The notes: generated by a model not told the origin, from the sequence alone. Positions 49,678 through 58,630 are shown, counted from the first letter of the stretch. The stretch is DNA of 64,000 nucleotides from an uncultured Poribacteria bacterium (GCA_951828385.1 OX639973.1:4951200-5015199); one strand, 5' to 3'. Numbers and translations are program-made.

Positions 49678-50697
49678 ATGCTTTTTTGGCGTAACTTGCA
49701 ACGCCGGGGTCCCCGTAGCGAACAGCGTGCGGGGCAAACTTGCTATAAAATAGTTCGCTCAAACGTGTTCAAGGCATGGATATTAAGCGTTTCGATCTTT
49801 ATATTTTTCGGCATCATGCTCTGCCTTGCTGTCGCAGATGCAATTGAGGTCACAGATGCAGACGACAAAACCGTCGTTATCACATCATCGGAACGGATCG
49901 TATGTCTCAACGGCAGCACGACCGAAATTCTGTTCGCATTGGGTGTCGGGGACAAAGTCGTCGGTTGTGATGCCTCATCGTCATATCCGAAAGGTGTGAA
50001 AGAAAAGTTGCCGAGCGTTGGGTATCAATATGGACTCAACGCTGAAGGAATTCTCTCTTTAAATCCAACGTTGGTGATTGGGCGTAACGATGTAAGACCG
50101 CCACAGGTCGTGCAACAACTCCGCATGGCGGGTGTAACCGTTCTACTGCTTAAAGAACCCCGCAGTTTTGAAACTGCCAAGCAACGCTTGCTAACGATCG
50201 GTAAAGCCGTCGGACGCAAGAAAAAGGCTGTGGAATTGATGGCGGCTTTAGATGCAGACATCAAGAAGCTGGAAACCAAACTCGCCGCTCGAAAAGACGA
50301 ACCGAAACAGAAAGCACTCTTTCTCTACCTACGAGGCACACAAACCACGCTCGTGTTAGGGACAGATACCGCACCGGGAGCGATGTTTGATATTGTTGAC
50401 GCTGAAAATGCCGCTGGAAACATCAAGGGAAACAAACCGATGACGGCAGAAGCAGTGATCGCTGCGCAACCCGATGTCTATGTACTGTTTACTACGGGCT
50501 TGGAATCAATCGGTGGGGTTGATGGACTACTCAAATTACCCGGGTTAGCACACACACCCGCGGGACAAAACAGACGCGTTGTGACGCTTGATGGACAATA
50601 TTTGTCCGGATTCGGTCCCCGTTGTGGACGCGCTGCACTCGACCTATTCCGAGGCATCTACGAAAAGGATGGGCACTTTATTGCCACAGGCGAATAA
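49678..50697 (+). CDS. hmuT: Hemin ABC transporter substrate-binding protein (HmuT/BtuF-like)
   Basis: The 339-residue protein has a strong ribosome site (AAGGGAGGAAAC) before ATG 49678. The first 30 residues are a basic extension partly encoded by a palindromic GGGGTCCCC-type repeat. A hydrophobic signal segment follows (residues 33-52). The binding-protein domain shows RIVCLNGSTTEILFALGVGD, KLPSVGYQYGLNAEGILSLN, PTLVIGRNDVRPPQVV and LPGLAHTPAGQNRRVVTLDG. It delivers hemin to a FecCD-type permease; the permease gene after it is badly deleted. Confidence 0.9.
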   Translation: MLFWRNLQRRGPRSEQRAGQTCYKIVRSNVFKAWILSVSIFIFFGIMLCLAVADAIEVTDADDKTVVITSSERIVCLNGSTTEILFALGVGDKVVGCDASSSYPKGVKEKLPSVGYQYGLNAEGILSLNPTLVIGRNDVRPPQVVQQLRMAGVTVLLLKEPRSFETAKQRLLTIGKAVGRKKKAVELMAALDADIKKLETKLAARKDEPKQKALFLYLRGTQTTLVLGTDTAPGAMFDIVDAENAAGNIKGNKPMTAEAVIAAQPDVYVLFTTGLESIGGVDGLLKLPGLAHTPAGQNRRVVTLDGQYLSGFGPRCGRAALDLFRGIYEKDGHFIATGE

Positions 50698-50724
50698 TTC
50701 TATAGTATCGCGCCTTTAGACAAA

Positions 50725-50934
50725 ATGCAAAAGCGAACGAAAATTCTGTTCATCCTGATCGGTTTACTTCCGATATCAATGTGCATCGCAGCAGGGATAG
50801 GCGCGTATCAAATTCTACCGTGGCGTATCCCGCGAATTCTATTTTTCCGAGAAGAGGGTTTCGTTACTGCACTCATTGGCGGCCCCTTCTTCTTGTGGCT
50901 ACTGCTCAGATTTAAACGTGAAGTTTTTTTATAG
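50725..50934 (+). pseudogene. hmuU: Internally deleted FecCD-type hemin permease gene
   Basis: The 69-residue product fuses a typical permease start (first membrane helix then GIGAYQILPWRIPRIL, about residues 1-42) to the typical end EEGFVTALIGGPFFLWLLLR. A normal HmuU has about 340 residues, so roughly 270 residues have been removed in frame. Both remaining parts fit the family well and it still lies between hmuT and hmuV. The transporter encoded here should lack a working channel unless another permease exists. Confidence 0.8.
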
Positions 50935-50939
50935 GAGAA

Positions 50940-51085
50940 GTTATCCGCTGTCAATTAGTAGGAATTGGATTCCCCAACCCATACGTCCCCAATGGGTGTA
51001 CAAGTAATTATGGGTTTTACTATAACGTTCATCAGAACCCTCTTTAACTGACAACTGACAACTGACAACTGATAACTAAAAATAC
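50940..51085. repeat. Intergenic inverted repeat and MITE end remnant
   Basis: GTTATCCGCTGTCAATTAG (50940-50958) pairs loosely with CTGACAACTGACAACTGATAAC (51050-51078). The stretch GTAATTATGGGTTTTACTATA (51004-51023) matches the right end of MITE family 1, without a left end. It separates the deleted permease from hmuV. Confidence 0.5.
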
Positions 51086-51086
51086 A

Positions 51087-51857
51087 ATGATTGAATTGGA
51101 AAACGTTGGTTACCGCATTGGCGCGAATTGGTTGGTCCGAGACATTAGTGTCACGATTGAGAACGGGACGTTATGTGGATTTGTCGGTCCCAACGGTGCT
51201 GGTAAATCGACACTCCTACGCCTCATCTCTGGGGAACTCTTGCCAACGACTGGAGAAATCCGGCTCATCGGCAAACCTATTCGTAGGTATGAACCGAAAG
51301 AATTGGCACGCCTCCGGGCTTATCTCCAACAAAAACGGGATATAAACTTCCCTTTTACCAGTTTGGAGGTTGTCCTATTTGGACGACATCCCCATCTCAA
51401 CGGCACAAAAGAGACTGCCAAGGACATCACAATTGCCAAAGGCGCGCTGCAGCGCGTTGAAGCCGATATGTTTGAAGGACAACTCTATCCAACGCTATCT
51501 GGTGGTGAAGCAAGCCGTGTTGATGTCGCACGGATCCTCACGCAAGCCCCAGACCTGTTTCTGTTAGATGAGCCGACGAATCACCTCGATCCGAGACACC
51601 AAGTACAAATACTCGACCTGTGTAAAACGATTTGTAGTCGAGGCAAAACGGTCATCACCGCAATTCACGACCTGAACCTTGCATCAATGTATGCCGATCA
51701 GTTATTGCTATTGAAAGATGGGATTTCTGTGGCGTGCGGGCCGCCTGAAACCGTGCTGACCCTGGGGCTGTTAGCAGAGACTTACGGTATCCCGTTTGAT
51801 ATGTTGCCGCATCCAGATGGCTATTCGTGGGTGATGCCGAGCCTGAATGTTTTGTAA
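51087..51857 (+). CDS. hmuV: Hemin ABC transporter ATP-binding protein
   Basis: The 256-residue ATPase has Walker A GPNGAGKS, signature LSGGEASRVDVARIL, Walker B LFLLDEPTNHLD and the HmuV-like LRAYLQQKRDINFPFTSLEV and PETVLTLGLLAETYGIPF. It energises hemin import with HmuT and HmuU. The gene appears intact although the permease gene is not. It follows an inverted repeat and has no clear Shine-Dalgarno sequence. Confidence 0.92.
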   Translation: MIELENVGYRIGANWLVRDISVTIENGTLCGFVGPNGAGKSTLLRLISGELLPTTGEIRLIGKPIRRYEPKELARLRAYLQQKRDINFPFTSLEVVLFGRHPHLNGTKETAKDITIAKGALQRVEADMFEGQLYPTLSGGEASRVDVARILTQAPDLFLLDEPTNHLDPRHQVQILDLCKTICSRGKTVITAIHDLNLASMYADQLLLLKDGISVACGPPETVLTLGLLAETYGIPFDMLPHPDGYSWVMPSLNVL

Positions 51858-51889
51858 CAGTTTCATTCATACGTAAGAGGCGGAAAAGA

Positions 51890-51918
51890 TTGAAGCCCGT
51901 CCCAACGTATGGTATACT
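51890..51918 (+). promoter_or_regulatory. Possible promoter upstream of the ferritin-like gene
   Basis: TTGAAG (51890-51895), 17 bp ending TGG, and TATACT (51913-51918). The transcript would have a 260-nt leader containing hairpin repeats. Confidence 0.5.
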
Positions 51919-51927
51919 AATAGATAC

Positions 51928-52112
51928 TAAAGTTTGGACAGTTTTTTGTAGCATAGGAGACCGTTAGCCTGTGTATCTTCTGTAGCATAGGCTGTTAGCC
52001 TGTGGCAAATTCGCAGTTACCGTTATTTTTCAGCGAGTTCTGTGGCAGATGAAACACCAAAGAAAATCCTTTCAACCTCTGGGAACGCAACTGAAATGCG
52101 ACATAAATTGTC
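51928..52112. repeat. Inverted-repeat element with TGTAGCATAGG cargo
   Basis: AGTTTGGACAGTTTT (51931-51945) and AAATTGTCCAAACT (52095-52108) are inverted. Inside are two hairpin modules of the type TGTAGCATAGGCTGTTAGCC. Only one copy was seen in the window. Confidence 0.55.
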
Positions 52113-52180
52113 CAAACTACTGTAATAGATAGACCAATCATTCAATCTTAAACCCAATCATCTACGATAGGAGAAAAACA

Positions 52181-52641
52181 ATGGAAGACGGAAGAACAGA
52201 CGCAATTATCAAAGAACTGACGCGTGCTTATTGGTTAGAGTTGGAAACAACATTAATTATCTGGCGATCTCCGTCGACTTGGACGGCATCCGCGCTGAAG
52301 AAATTAAAAAATCCTTGGCAGCAGATATCCAAACAGAAATTACACACGCACAAGAACTTGCCGCTCGCATAAAGGAAATTGACGGACGGGTCCCCGGTTC
52401 GTTCGCCTTTAAACCCGAACAGGCATCGCTGCAACCGCCCGAAGATTCAACGGATGTTGTGGCAACGATCCATGGGGTCATTGAAGCCGAAAACGCCGCG
52501 ATTGAACAGTACAACAAAATTATCCGCTTATGCGATGGAATTGACTACGTCACGCAAGACCTCTGCATCAAACTTCTCGCCGATGAAGAGACGCACCGCC
52601 GGGAATTCAGAGGGTTTCTCAAAGAATACGAGAACGACTAA
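52181..52641 (+). pseudogene. Ferritin-like protein gene with a one-base frameshift
   Basis: The frame starting ATG 52181 (AGGAG upstream) gives MEDGRTDAIIKELTRAYWLE. The homologous continuation NYLAISVDLDGIRAEEIKKS lies in another frame from about 52255. One base is missing after ACAACATT near 52253. The joined protein of about 153 residues is a bacterioferritin/rubrerythrin-like four-helix domain with metal ligands in EITHAQELAAR, IEAENAAIEQYNKI and LADEETHRREF. It may be a true pseudogene or an assembly error. Confidence 0.8.
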
Positions 52642-52811
52642 TTCTAACCCAAGTTGCCACTTTGTAGCATAGGCTGTTAGCCTGTGCCTCTTCGGGTTCT
52701 CCGAAAATGGCAGGAAACACGCCAAGTTTTTCGCAAAAATGACCGCTTTTCACTGAAAAATGGTGTTCGTGCGTCTAAAATCATATAGGTAACACGTTGG
52801 GTTAATTCTAG
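52642..52811. repeat. Probable inverted-repeat element (TAACCCAA ends)
   Basis: TTCTAACCCAAGTTGCCAC at the left and ACGTTGGGTTAATTCTAG at the right are inverted. The left end resembles that of the element at 39199. The core begins with TGTAGCATAGGCTGTTAGCC. No gene is present. Confidence 0.5.
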
Positions 52812-52830
52812 TAAAGCGGACCGAAAACGC

Positions 52831-52865
52831 CGAACAACGGGTAACAATACCCGTTGTTCGTTTTT
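52831..52865 (+). terminator. Intrinsic terminator between convergent genes
   Basis: CGAACAACGGGTA and TACCCGTTGTTCG form a 13-bp stem with an ACAA loop, followed by TTTTT. It ends the ferritin-like transcript before the convergent lipoprotein gene. Confidence 0.88.
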
Positions 52866-52913
52866 AAGGCAAAACATGGAAGAACGTCAGAAGATATGCG
52901 CGAAAAAGCAAAC

Positions 52914-53543
52914 CTACTGCTTCTCAAGCACCATCTCTTCACCAGTAGCCGTTATCAGGACAAGTGTATCCCCCTGTTTCGTACAAGCCGATCGCGCAAA
53001 GGGTGTGATGAAATCGGACCTGAAGTCCTCGTCATAATCTTGCTCTGCTTCTGCGGGTGCCTGATCAAATGCCACCTGAAAAAAATCTTTGGGTTCAGGG
53101 GCTATGTGCACCTCTGATTCTTTTGTAAATATGGAGAGCGTCTGACCATCGAAAGCGTAAGTCCCCGACCATATCCCAGTCGCCTCAAGAGTGGCAGGCG
53201 GTATATCCGGAAAATCAATTAAAGTTCTTTCCTCAAGATCGCAAGTCCATGAATCATCAGCCGCAAAAACGTAGCTAAGGTGTTTTATCTTGATTTCTGC
53301 CTCGCCGCCAACTGTGAAAGATTCAAGATATTCTTCGGCAGTCTTGCCGTGGATTGATGCAACCTCCCAAGTACCGTATAATTCTGCATTTGCCAACGAC
53401 GAAACAGACGATTCAACTGTTGACGCTCCAGTTTTTTCGTCTCCTAACAATGCAGGTTTTTCCAAATCCTGACCACAACCAACTACACCTAAAAGCACCA
53501 TACCCACAAGTAGAACTGAAATAACAAAACTTTTCCGGATCAT
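52914..53543 (-). CDS. Lipoprotein, possibly lipocalin-like
   Basis: The 209-residue protein has a signal segment ending in lipobox GVVGC (residues 19-23), with AGGAG upstream. The domain begins ELYGTWEVASIHGKTAEEYL and has alternating strands ending DTLVLITATGEEMVLEK, the pattern of lipocalin-like (META/DUF-type) small barrels. Function is unknown. Confidence 0.7.
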   Translation of the reverse strand: MIRKSFVISVLLVGMVLLGVVGCGQDLEKPALLGDEKTGASTVESSVSSLANAELYGTWEVASIHGKTAEEYLESFTVGGEAEIKIKHLSYVFAADDSWTCDLEERTLIDFPDIPPATLEATGIWSGTYAFDGQTLSIFTKESEVHIAPEPKDFFQVAFDQAPAEAEQDYDEDFRSDFITPFARSACTKQGDTLVLITATGEEMVLEKQ

Positions 53544-53723
53544 TTCTCCTCCTAAATTTGGATAGACCAGAAGGCTGTTCTATAACCTTGTCTTCAGCGC
53601 ACCCCAAACCGTCGGCAACTTCTGCGCGGGTTCCACAGCAAACCCGATTTTGGACCCAAAATTTTGGAATACTTCAGCATCGGTAAGCGGTTGATAAAGG
53701 TATCTCAGGGTTCAAAACGCCGT

Positions 53724-54008
53724 TCACTTTACCCAATAGAAATCACCGCTCGAAGCCGGCCAATCAAGCACATACAAAATTTGAGATTTTGTCTCATATT
53801 TCTCAACTTCGTTACGGACACTTGCCCAACGCTTCTGGACTTCATCAGTTTCAAGTTTGTTAAAGATTTCTGGGTTTTCGTATTCTGGTATAACTTCCTG
53901 CCAGCATGTCATTGCAAGGTTTTTCAGATTTTCGACCTTTTTTTCCCGAGACGTGTGCGTATCCCTAATCAGTTCGTCTATTTGGTGTATGATTCGTGGT
54001 ACCGACAT
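53724..54008 (-). CDS. Small helical protein, second of a pair
   Basis: The 94-residue protein starts MSVPRIIHQIDELIRDTHTS and is predicted helical with many charged residues. AAGGAG sits upstream at about 54012-54017. It follows the 137-residue gene by 16 nt. No family was recognised; a partner role to the preceding product is possible. Confidence 0.6.
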   Translation of the reverse strand: MSVPRIIHQIDELIRDTHTSREKKVENLKNLAMTCWQEVIPEYENPEIFNKLETDEVQKRWASVRNEVEKYETKSQILYVLDWPASSGDFYWVK

Positions 54009-54024
54009 TTAGATCTCCTTAGTG

Positions 54025-54438
54025 TTAACATCTTGCTGTAATGAATGTTCGTTGGTGAATGATTCTTCGCTGTACTGAGAAACCTGCTTTATTTAGAGCG
54101 TCACTTATTGCAAATTCACTAAATTGTCCGGTTGTAATAACAATTCGCTTTACTTGTAGGCTTTGGGCCTGCTTGACGAAAGCATTTGGTTCGACAAATG
54201 CTCCTGTTGGAACTGGAACGAAAGGAACATTTGATGCTCGCAAAAATCGAACGTGTGTCCCCAAAATATCTCTCAATTGCACTTCATTGACATTCGCGAC
54301 AATTGTGTTTGGCCCATGATTCAAGTCCACATGTCTGAAATCCTGACGCTGGCTTCGAGGTGTGATAAAGTTGTCTAAGGGGCCGCCTACATTCACAACT
54401 TTTACTTGTGTGTGTTGGGTATCTGTATCTACAATCAC
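54025..54438 (-). CDS. Hypothetical protein, first of a pair
   Basis: The 137-residue protein begins MIVDTDTQHTQVKVVNVGGP and contains the histidine-rich phrase QDFRHVDLNHGPNTIVANVN and FVKQAQSLQVKRIVITTGQF. It ends in a basic tail (RRIIHQRTFITARC). It resembles the C-terminal part of a larger toxin-like protein, but no family can be named. It starts 8 nt after the end of the permease gene upstream on this strand. Confidence 0.55.
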   Translation of the reverse strand: MIVDTDTQHTQVKVVNVGGPLDNFITPRSQRQDFRHVDLNHGPNTIVANVNEVQLRDILGTHVRFLRASNVPFVPVPTGAFVEPNAFVKQAQSLQVKRIVITTGQFSEFAISDALNKAGFSVQRRIIHQRTFITARC

Positions 54439-54445
54439 TGTTTAT

Positions 54446-55621
54446 CTACTCCATCCGCAACCTCGGATCCAAGGCATCTCGAACAGCATCACCGAACAGA
54501 TTCGCAGGCAGCACCAACCCGAACATAAAAGCAAACGCCGCAGCGAGATTCCACCACACAATCGGATCGCGCGCAAGTTCCAAACGCGCCGTGTTAATCA
54601 TATTTCCCCAACTCCCGGTCGTCGGGTCAACACCGATCTGGAGGTAACTCAGCAACGCCTCTGTCAGGACCAATCCGCTAAATCGTAGGATAGCAATGAT
54701 CAACACAATATGCATGAGATTCGGTATGATATGCTTGAGAATAATCAGACCACGCCGGACACCGAAGGCTTCAGCGGCTTGGATGTACTCCAATTCTCGG
54801 AGTTTCAAGGTTTCGCCGCGCAAGATACGGCACAACCCCGTCCAACTGCTGATCCCCATGATAAGACAAAGATTGAATAACCCTTGCCCAAACAGGAGCA
54901 TGAAAGCGACGATGAGGAGGATACTCGGAATCGAAGCAAGCGTCGCATAGATGTATTGAACAACATCGTCTACCCAACCACCGAAATAGCCCGCAATCAC
55001 GCCAAACAGTATAGCGAACGGCACAGCAATCAGGGTCGTAAATCCGCCGATAATGAGACCCGTACGCACCCCCTTTAAAGCACGATAAAAGACATCACTG
55101 CCGACTTTGTCAGTACCTAAAAGATGCGCGCGTGGATATTCAAGCGGCGGATATTCCCGAACCGTTCGACCATCCGCGGTCTGAACGTTGCTCTTCGCAT
55201 ACAGGTGTGTTGCTAAAGGCGCAGAATAGGTTTTCTCGCTCCGTTTGCGAAGTGGCGTGCAAAGCCTATCAAGAAGGCTCAAGCCTCTCGGTTTATAAAC
55301 AACGGCACCGTTCTCGTTTCGGGTGAGCGTCTGATCCGTCTGACGTATCAACGGGTCGCGCCACTCGATACTATCCAATACACCGATGAGGAGATACCCT
55401 AAGAGGATAAAGAGACAGATCATAGCAAGACGGTTTCCGCGTATCTGTCTCGCAGCGTTCCGCCAATGCTCTTGCCGCGCGGCGTATCGGAGGAGCCACC
55501 CCGCAGCAACGAGAAATGCGATAACAATGATATTCTGATATGCATCGGAATGCCAGACCCAACCCAGTCGGTCACCGATTCCAATGCCTTCAGTATCTAC
55601 TCCCAATAAAAAAATAGGCAT
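54446..55621 (-). CDS. OppC/DppC-type ABC transporter permease
   Basis: The 391-residue protein has a long N-terminal part with membrane segments (residues about 30-85) and an internal soluble stretch, then the conserved peptide-permease core: HLLGTDKVGSDVFYRALKGV, IGGFTTLIAVPFAILFGVIA, and the EAA loop YIQAAEAFGVRRGLIILKHI. The end DAVRDALDPRLRME is typical. It transports peptides or nickel with OppB and ATPases, none of which are adjacent. Confidence 0.9.
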   Translation of the reverse strand: MPIFLLGVDTEGIGIGDRLGWVWHSDAYQNIIVIAFLVAAGWLLRYAARQEHWRNAARQIRGNRLAMICLFILLGYLLIGVLDSIEWRDPLIRQTDQTLTRNENGAVVYKPRGLSLLDRLCTPLRKRSEKTYSAPLATHLYAKSNVQTADGRTVREYPPLEYPRAHLLGTDKVGSDVFYRALKGVRTGLIIGGFTTLIAVPFAILFGVIAGYFGGWVDDVVQYIYATLASIPSILLIVAFMLLFGQGLFNLCLIMGISSWTGLCRILRGETLKLRELEYIQAAEAFGVRRGLIILKHIIPNLMHIVLIIAILRFSGLVLTEALLSYLQIGVDPTTGSWGNMINTARLELARDPIVWWNLAAAFAFMFGLVLPANLFGDAVRDALDPRLRME

Positions 55622-55847
55622 TTGATAGTTGTCAGTACGGCGACTGCGTCTCCTTTCAGTTGTCGATTATCAGTACTCAGTTGTCAGTACTCAGTTAACA
55701 GTCCTTCGGTTCATCACATCTCGCTGGTTGCAGGTGAGGTTAACTGAAAACCAGTCCTCTGACAACTGAAAGGTTTTCGCAGAAAACCGTACTGAGTACT
55801 GACAACTATTAACTGAAAGATTTTTCGGAGAAAAATCGTACTGAAAA
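55622..55847. repeat. Cluster of GTTGTCAGTACTC inverted repeats
   Basis: Units such as GTTGTCAGTACTCAGTTAAC and TACTGAGTACTGACAACTATTAAC recur in both orientations, with the hairpin GATTTTTCGGAGAAAAATC at 55810-55828. The whole gap between the XylF-like and OppC-type genes consists of this material. Confidence 0.7.
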
Positions 55848-56912
55848 CTATTCCTGATACACGGCTTCACGCGTATGAAACCCATCTTTAATGACAACCG
55901 CGTCCAAATTGTCTTTGTCAACCTGAATAGGTGTCAGCAAAATGGAGGGCACCTCAATTTTACCGTTGTTCACAGTCTGCGTGGCGTCAGCAATCGTCTC
56001 ACCCTTCGCGAGTGCAACAGCCGCTTGTGCTGCCTTTGTTGCAATAAGGTGAATCGGTTTGTAGACCGTCATCGTTTGTGTGCCTTTAACGATCCGCTGA
56101 CACGCCGCAAGTTCAGCATCCTGTCCAGAAACGATGACACTCCCCGCCAAATTCTGGCCCTCAAGTGCCTGGATAACACCACCAGCGGTGCCATCGTTAG
56201 ATGCCACCACAGCGTCTACTTTGTTATTCGTCTGTGTCAAAACCTGCTCCGCTTTTTTCAGCGCATCACGCGGATCCCAGTTGACTGCCCAATGTTTTCC
56301 TTCTGCCACCAACCGGATGTCGCCTTTGTCAATCGCAGGTTTTAATGCACGCATCTGTCCTTGCCGGAGGAGTTGTGCGTTGTTGTCCGAGGGCGCGCCA
56401 CCGAGCAAGAAATAGTTCCCTTTCGGTTTTTGGCGCAGTAGGTATTCGGCTTGTAGATACCCGACCTGTTCATTGTCGAAAGAGATATAGAGATCGGGTG
56501 AACTCTCGCGAATCAATCGGTCATAAGCGATCACTTTGATGCCTTCTGCCTGTGCAACTTGAACAATTTGGGCAGCAGCGACACTATCCTTGGGTATCAC
56601 AACAAGGACATCCACGCCTTGCGTAATCATGTTCTCTGCTTGTTGAAGCTGCCGTCGTTCATCACCATCAGCAGATTGAACAATAACTTCAGCCCCGAGT
56701 TTTTCTGCCTCAGCCGTGAAGATATCCCGATCCTTCTGCCACCGTTCTACACGGAGCGAATCCATGGATAAACCGATTTTAACTTTCTTGGCATCGGCAT
56801 ATCCAAGTAATGGGGCGAGACACATTACCATAACGCAGAGAAGGAGGGTTACTTTTAAACAAGCCTTACTTTTAGGACGGCTGTTACGGTAAAAAGTCAA
56901 GAAATGCATCAT
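55848..56912 (-). CDS. XylF-type sugar ABC transporter substrate-binding protein
   Basis: From ATG 56912 (AAAGGAG 8 nt upstream) the protein has 354 residues with a signal segment. The periplasmic-binding domain has KIGLSMDSLRVERWQKDRDI, VLVVIPKDSVAAAQIVQ, YDRLIRESSPDLYISFDNEQVG and SGQDAELAACQRIVKGTQTMTVYK, strongly like D-xylose-binding XylF. It would capture a pentose in the periplasm. No XylG or XylH gene is adjacent. Confidence 0.92.
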   Translation of the reverse strand: MMHFLTFYRNSRPKSKACLKVTLLLCVMVMCLAPLLGYADAKKVKIGLSMDSLRVERWQKDRDIFTAEAEKLGAEVIVQSADGDERRQLQQAENMITQGVDVLVVIPKDSVAAAQIVQVAQAEGIKVIAYDRLIRESSPDLYISFDNEQVGYLQAEYLLRQKPKGNYFLLGGAPSDNNAQLLRQGQMRALKPAIDKGDIRLVAEGKHWAVNWDPRDALKKAEQVLTQTNNKVDAVVASNDGTAGGVIQALEGQNLAGSVIVSGQDAELAACQRIVKGTQTMTVYKPIHLIATKAAQAAVALAKGETIADATQTVNNGKIEVPSILLTPIQVDKDNLDAVVIKDGFHTREAVYQE

Positions 56913-56929
56913 ACAACTCCTTTCAAGAG

Positions 56930-58225
56930 TCACTCTTGTTCTTCGGATTCTTCGGAAGGCGGTGCTTCAGGCGTAATCTCACTAACAACATCGCCCCTTT
57001 TGAGGGGTTCCGTTATTTCAACGACGCGGAAGATAGAGACCTTATCCGTCTGGATCTCCGAAACCGCCAAGGTCCCGATCTTTTTTGGCACGTAAGTTAA
57101 AATTTCGCCCGTATCTATATCTCGCACGGGCTTGCCCTTGGTAAAGACCGAAAATTCTTGATTAATAGCTATACCCGTGTTGGAACCGATATTGACGTAA
57201 ATTATATCTGGGTCAACATACACGATCTGCCCTTTGATAGGTCCCTCTGTTGCCATTGAAGGCGTTTTCTTACCTTTTTCGGCGGTTGCAGGTTTCGGTT
57301 CCCACGGTGTAATGAAGTTCGGTCCGACGGTATCTCGGAGTGCCAATACTACCTTGATTAACGCTTCATTCGTTACTATGCCGAATAGCGTCTCGTTGTA
57401 GTGGTGGGGATGTTTACTCTTATCCTCGTCCGACTGATTATCCCAGTCTACCTGAGTGGTAGCAAACTTAATTTTGTTGAGTTCAGTCGGTTTAACAATC
57501 GGACGTGGATTCCTCCGCTGCCTGTCCGAGGTCTGACCAAACGAGAGATTTGTCCCTTCTTCTGTCACACTCGCTTCGAGGGAGGCGAATTTTGTGCCGA
57601 GATAATTGTGGTCCCGACTCGCGGAGATTCTGGGTTCTGCTACAGCGTTGCCGGACGCATTGTAAAATTTCATGTTCAGTTCAATGGCGGCACGGTGTAC
57701 AGATCCCCGCAACATAACAGGAGCAATATAGCTTGCTCCGACAGGTCCCCGCTGCGCTTCGCGCCCGCCTTCCCGCAGGGTCCGAGAAGCGTTGGTGCGT
57801 AGCCGCTCCTGATTAAACTTGCGGATATTGCCTAACACAATGACATCAGCATCGAGATGCTTCGCAAGTTCCGCCCGCTGCTCCTGATCTAATTTCTTCA
57901 AGTTATGTCGCGAGAGTGTCATCATTGCCATCGCGTCTAAGAGTTCATCTGTCGTTACCGGCTCGTATACATTCGTTTGCACTAACTTCCGGTTGAGCAT
58001 TTTTGCGAATCCTGCCTCCAAATCCCACCGTTTTTTTGTACTGAAAATATTACCGATAAAACCGGGTATGCAACCACAGCCCGTCGGAGAATCAAAGCGA
58101 CTGTTGTCCTCAAAATAGAGCACCGCAACCCGTTTTTTCGGTGTTGCTTCACTAACGGCAGCAGTACTAACAATAAAACCTAAACTGAATCCTACCAACA
58201 ATAGATATGAGAAGAAGCGTTTCAC
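56930..58225 (-). CDS. CsgG-family outer-membrane protein with FlgT-like C-terminal domain
   Basis: The 431-residue protein has a signal peptide, then a CsgG-type N-terminal domain (RVAVLYFEDNSRFDSP, FAKMLNRKLVQTNVYEPVTT, ELAKHLDADVIVLGNIRKF). At about residues 330-405 there is a FlgT C-terminal-like domain (GQIVYVDPDIIYVNIGSNTG, INQEFSVFTKGKPVRD). A GC-rich stretch (57743-57790) adds REGGREAQRGP and looks like an inserted repeat. CsgG proteins form outer-membrane secretion channels; this one may instead be a regulatory or envelope-stability protein. Confidence 0.78.
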   Translation of the reverse strand: MKRFFSYLLLVGFSLGFIVSTAAVSEATPKKRVAVLYFEDNSRFDSPTGCGCIPGFIGNIFSTKKRWDLEAGFAKMLNRKLVQTNVYEPVTTDELLDAMAMMTLSRHNLKKLDQEQRAELAKHLDADVIVLGNIRKFNQERLRTNASRTLREGGREAQRGPVGASYIAPVMLRGSVHRAAIELNMKFYNASGNAVAEPRISASRDHNYLGTKFASLEASVTEEGTNLSFGQTSDRQRRNPRPIVKPTELNKIKFATTQVDWDNQSDEDKSKHPHHYNETLFGIVTNEALIKVVLALRDTVGPNFITPWEPKPATAEKGKKTPSMATEGPIKGQIVYVDPDIIYVNIGSNTGIAINQEFSVFTKGKPVRDIDTGEILTYVPKKIGTLAVSEIQTDKVSIFRVVEITEPLKRGDVVSEITPEAPPSEESEEQE

Positions 58226-58319
58226 TGTATTTTAGCCTCCTTTTCGTCTACTCATCTTTCACGGTTATAGTTTAACAGTTGTTTCAACATTTATCAAGAA
58301 AATTTAACATGCAAAGTAG

Positions 58320-58475
58320 TAACGCCAGTTTGATTAATCATTTCGGTTGTGTTGCGGTTCTATTTTCGCATCACAGAGACATCAATTGTAGCACAAACTT
58401 CATAGTTTGTGGCGTATATGACGTCCATTAACAGTGAACGCTACATAAGTCCAACATTTATCAAACTCACGTTAG
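58320..58475. repeat. MITE family 3, copy 2 (156 bp)
   Basis: Nearly identical to the element at 12976-13131, with the same ends TAACGCCAGTTTGATTAA and ATTTATCAAACTCACGTTA. The main differences are in the central hairpin, where CATAG replaces CCCAG. A fragment of the GGCACGCGCC repeat follows directly. Confidence 0.9.
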
Positions 58476-58528
58476 TAGGCACGCGCCGCGTACCGTAACA
58501 CCCGAAAACTTACTTCCTCACAAAAGAC

Positions 58529-58557
58529 TTGAAATGTCTCAAAACATTTGGTATCAT
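58529..58557 (+). promoter_or_regulatory. Promoter for the TAXI binding-protein gene
   Basis: TTGAAA (58529-58534), 17 bp ending TGG, and TATCAT (58552-58557), 74 nt before the start codon. Confidence 0.6.
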
Positions 58558-58630
58558 TTCTATGAGTTAATGCGTACCACCTGCAAGCCAAAACTACCTA
58601 TTCAATATACAAACGAAAAAGGAAACCTCT

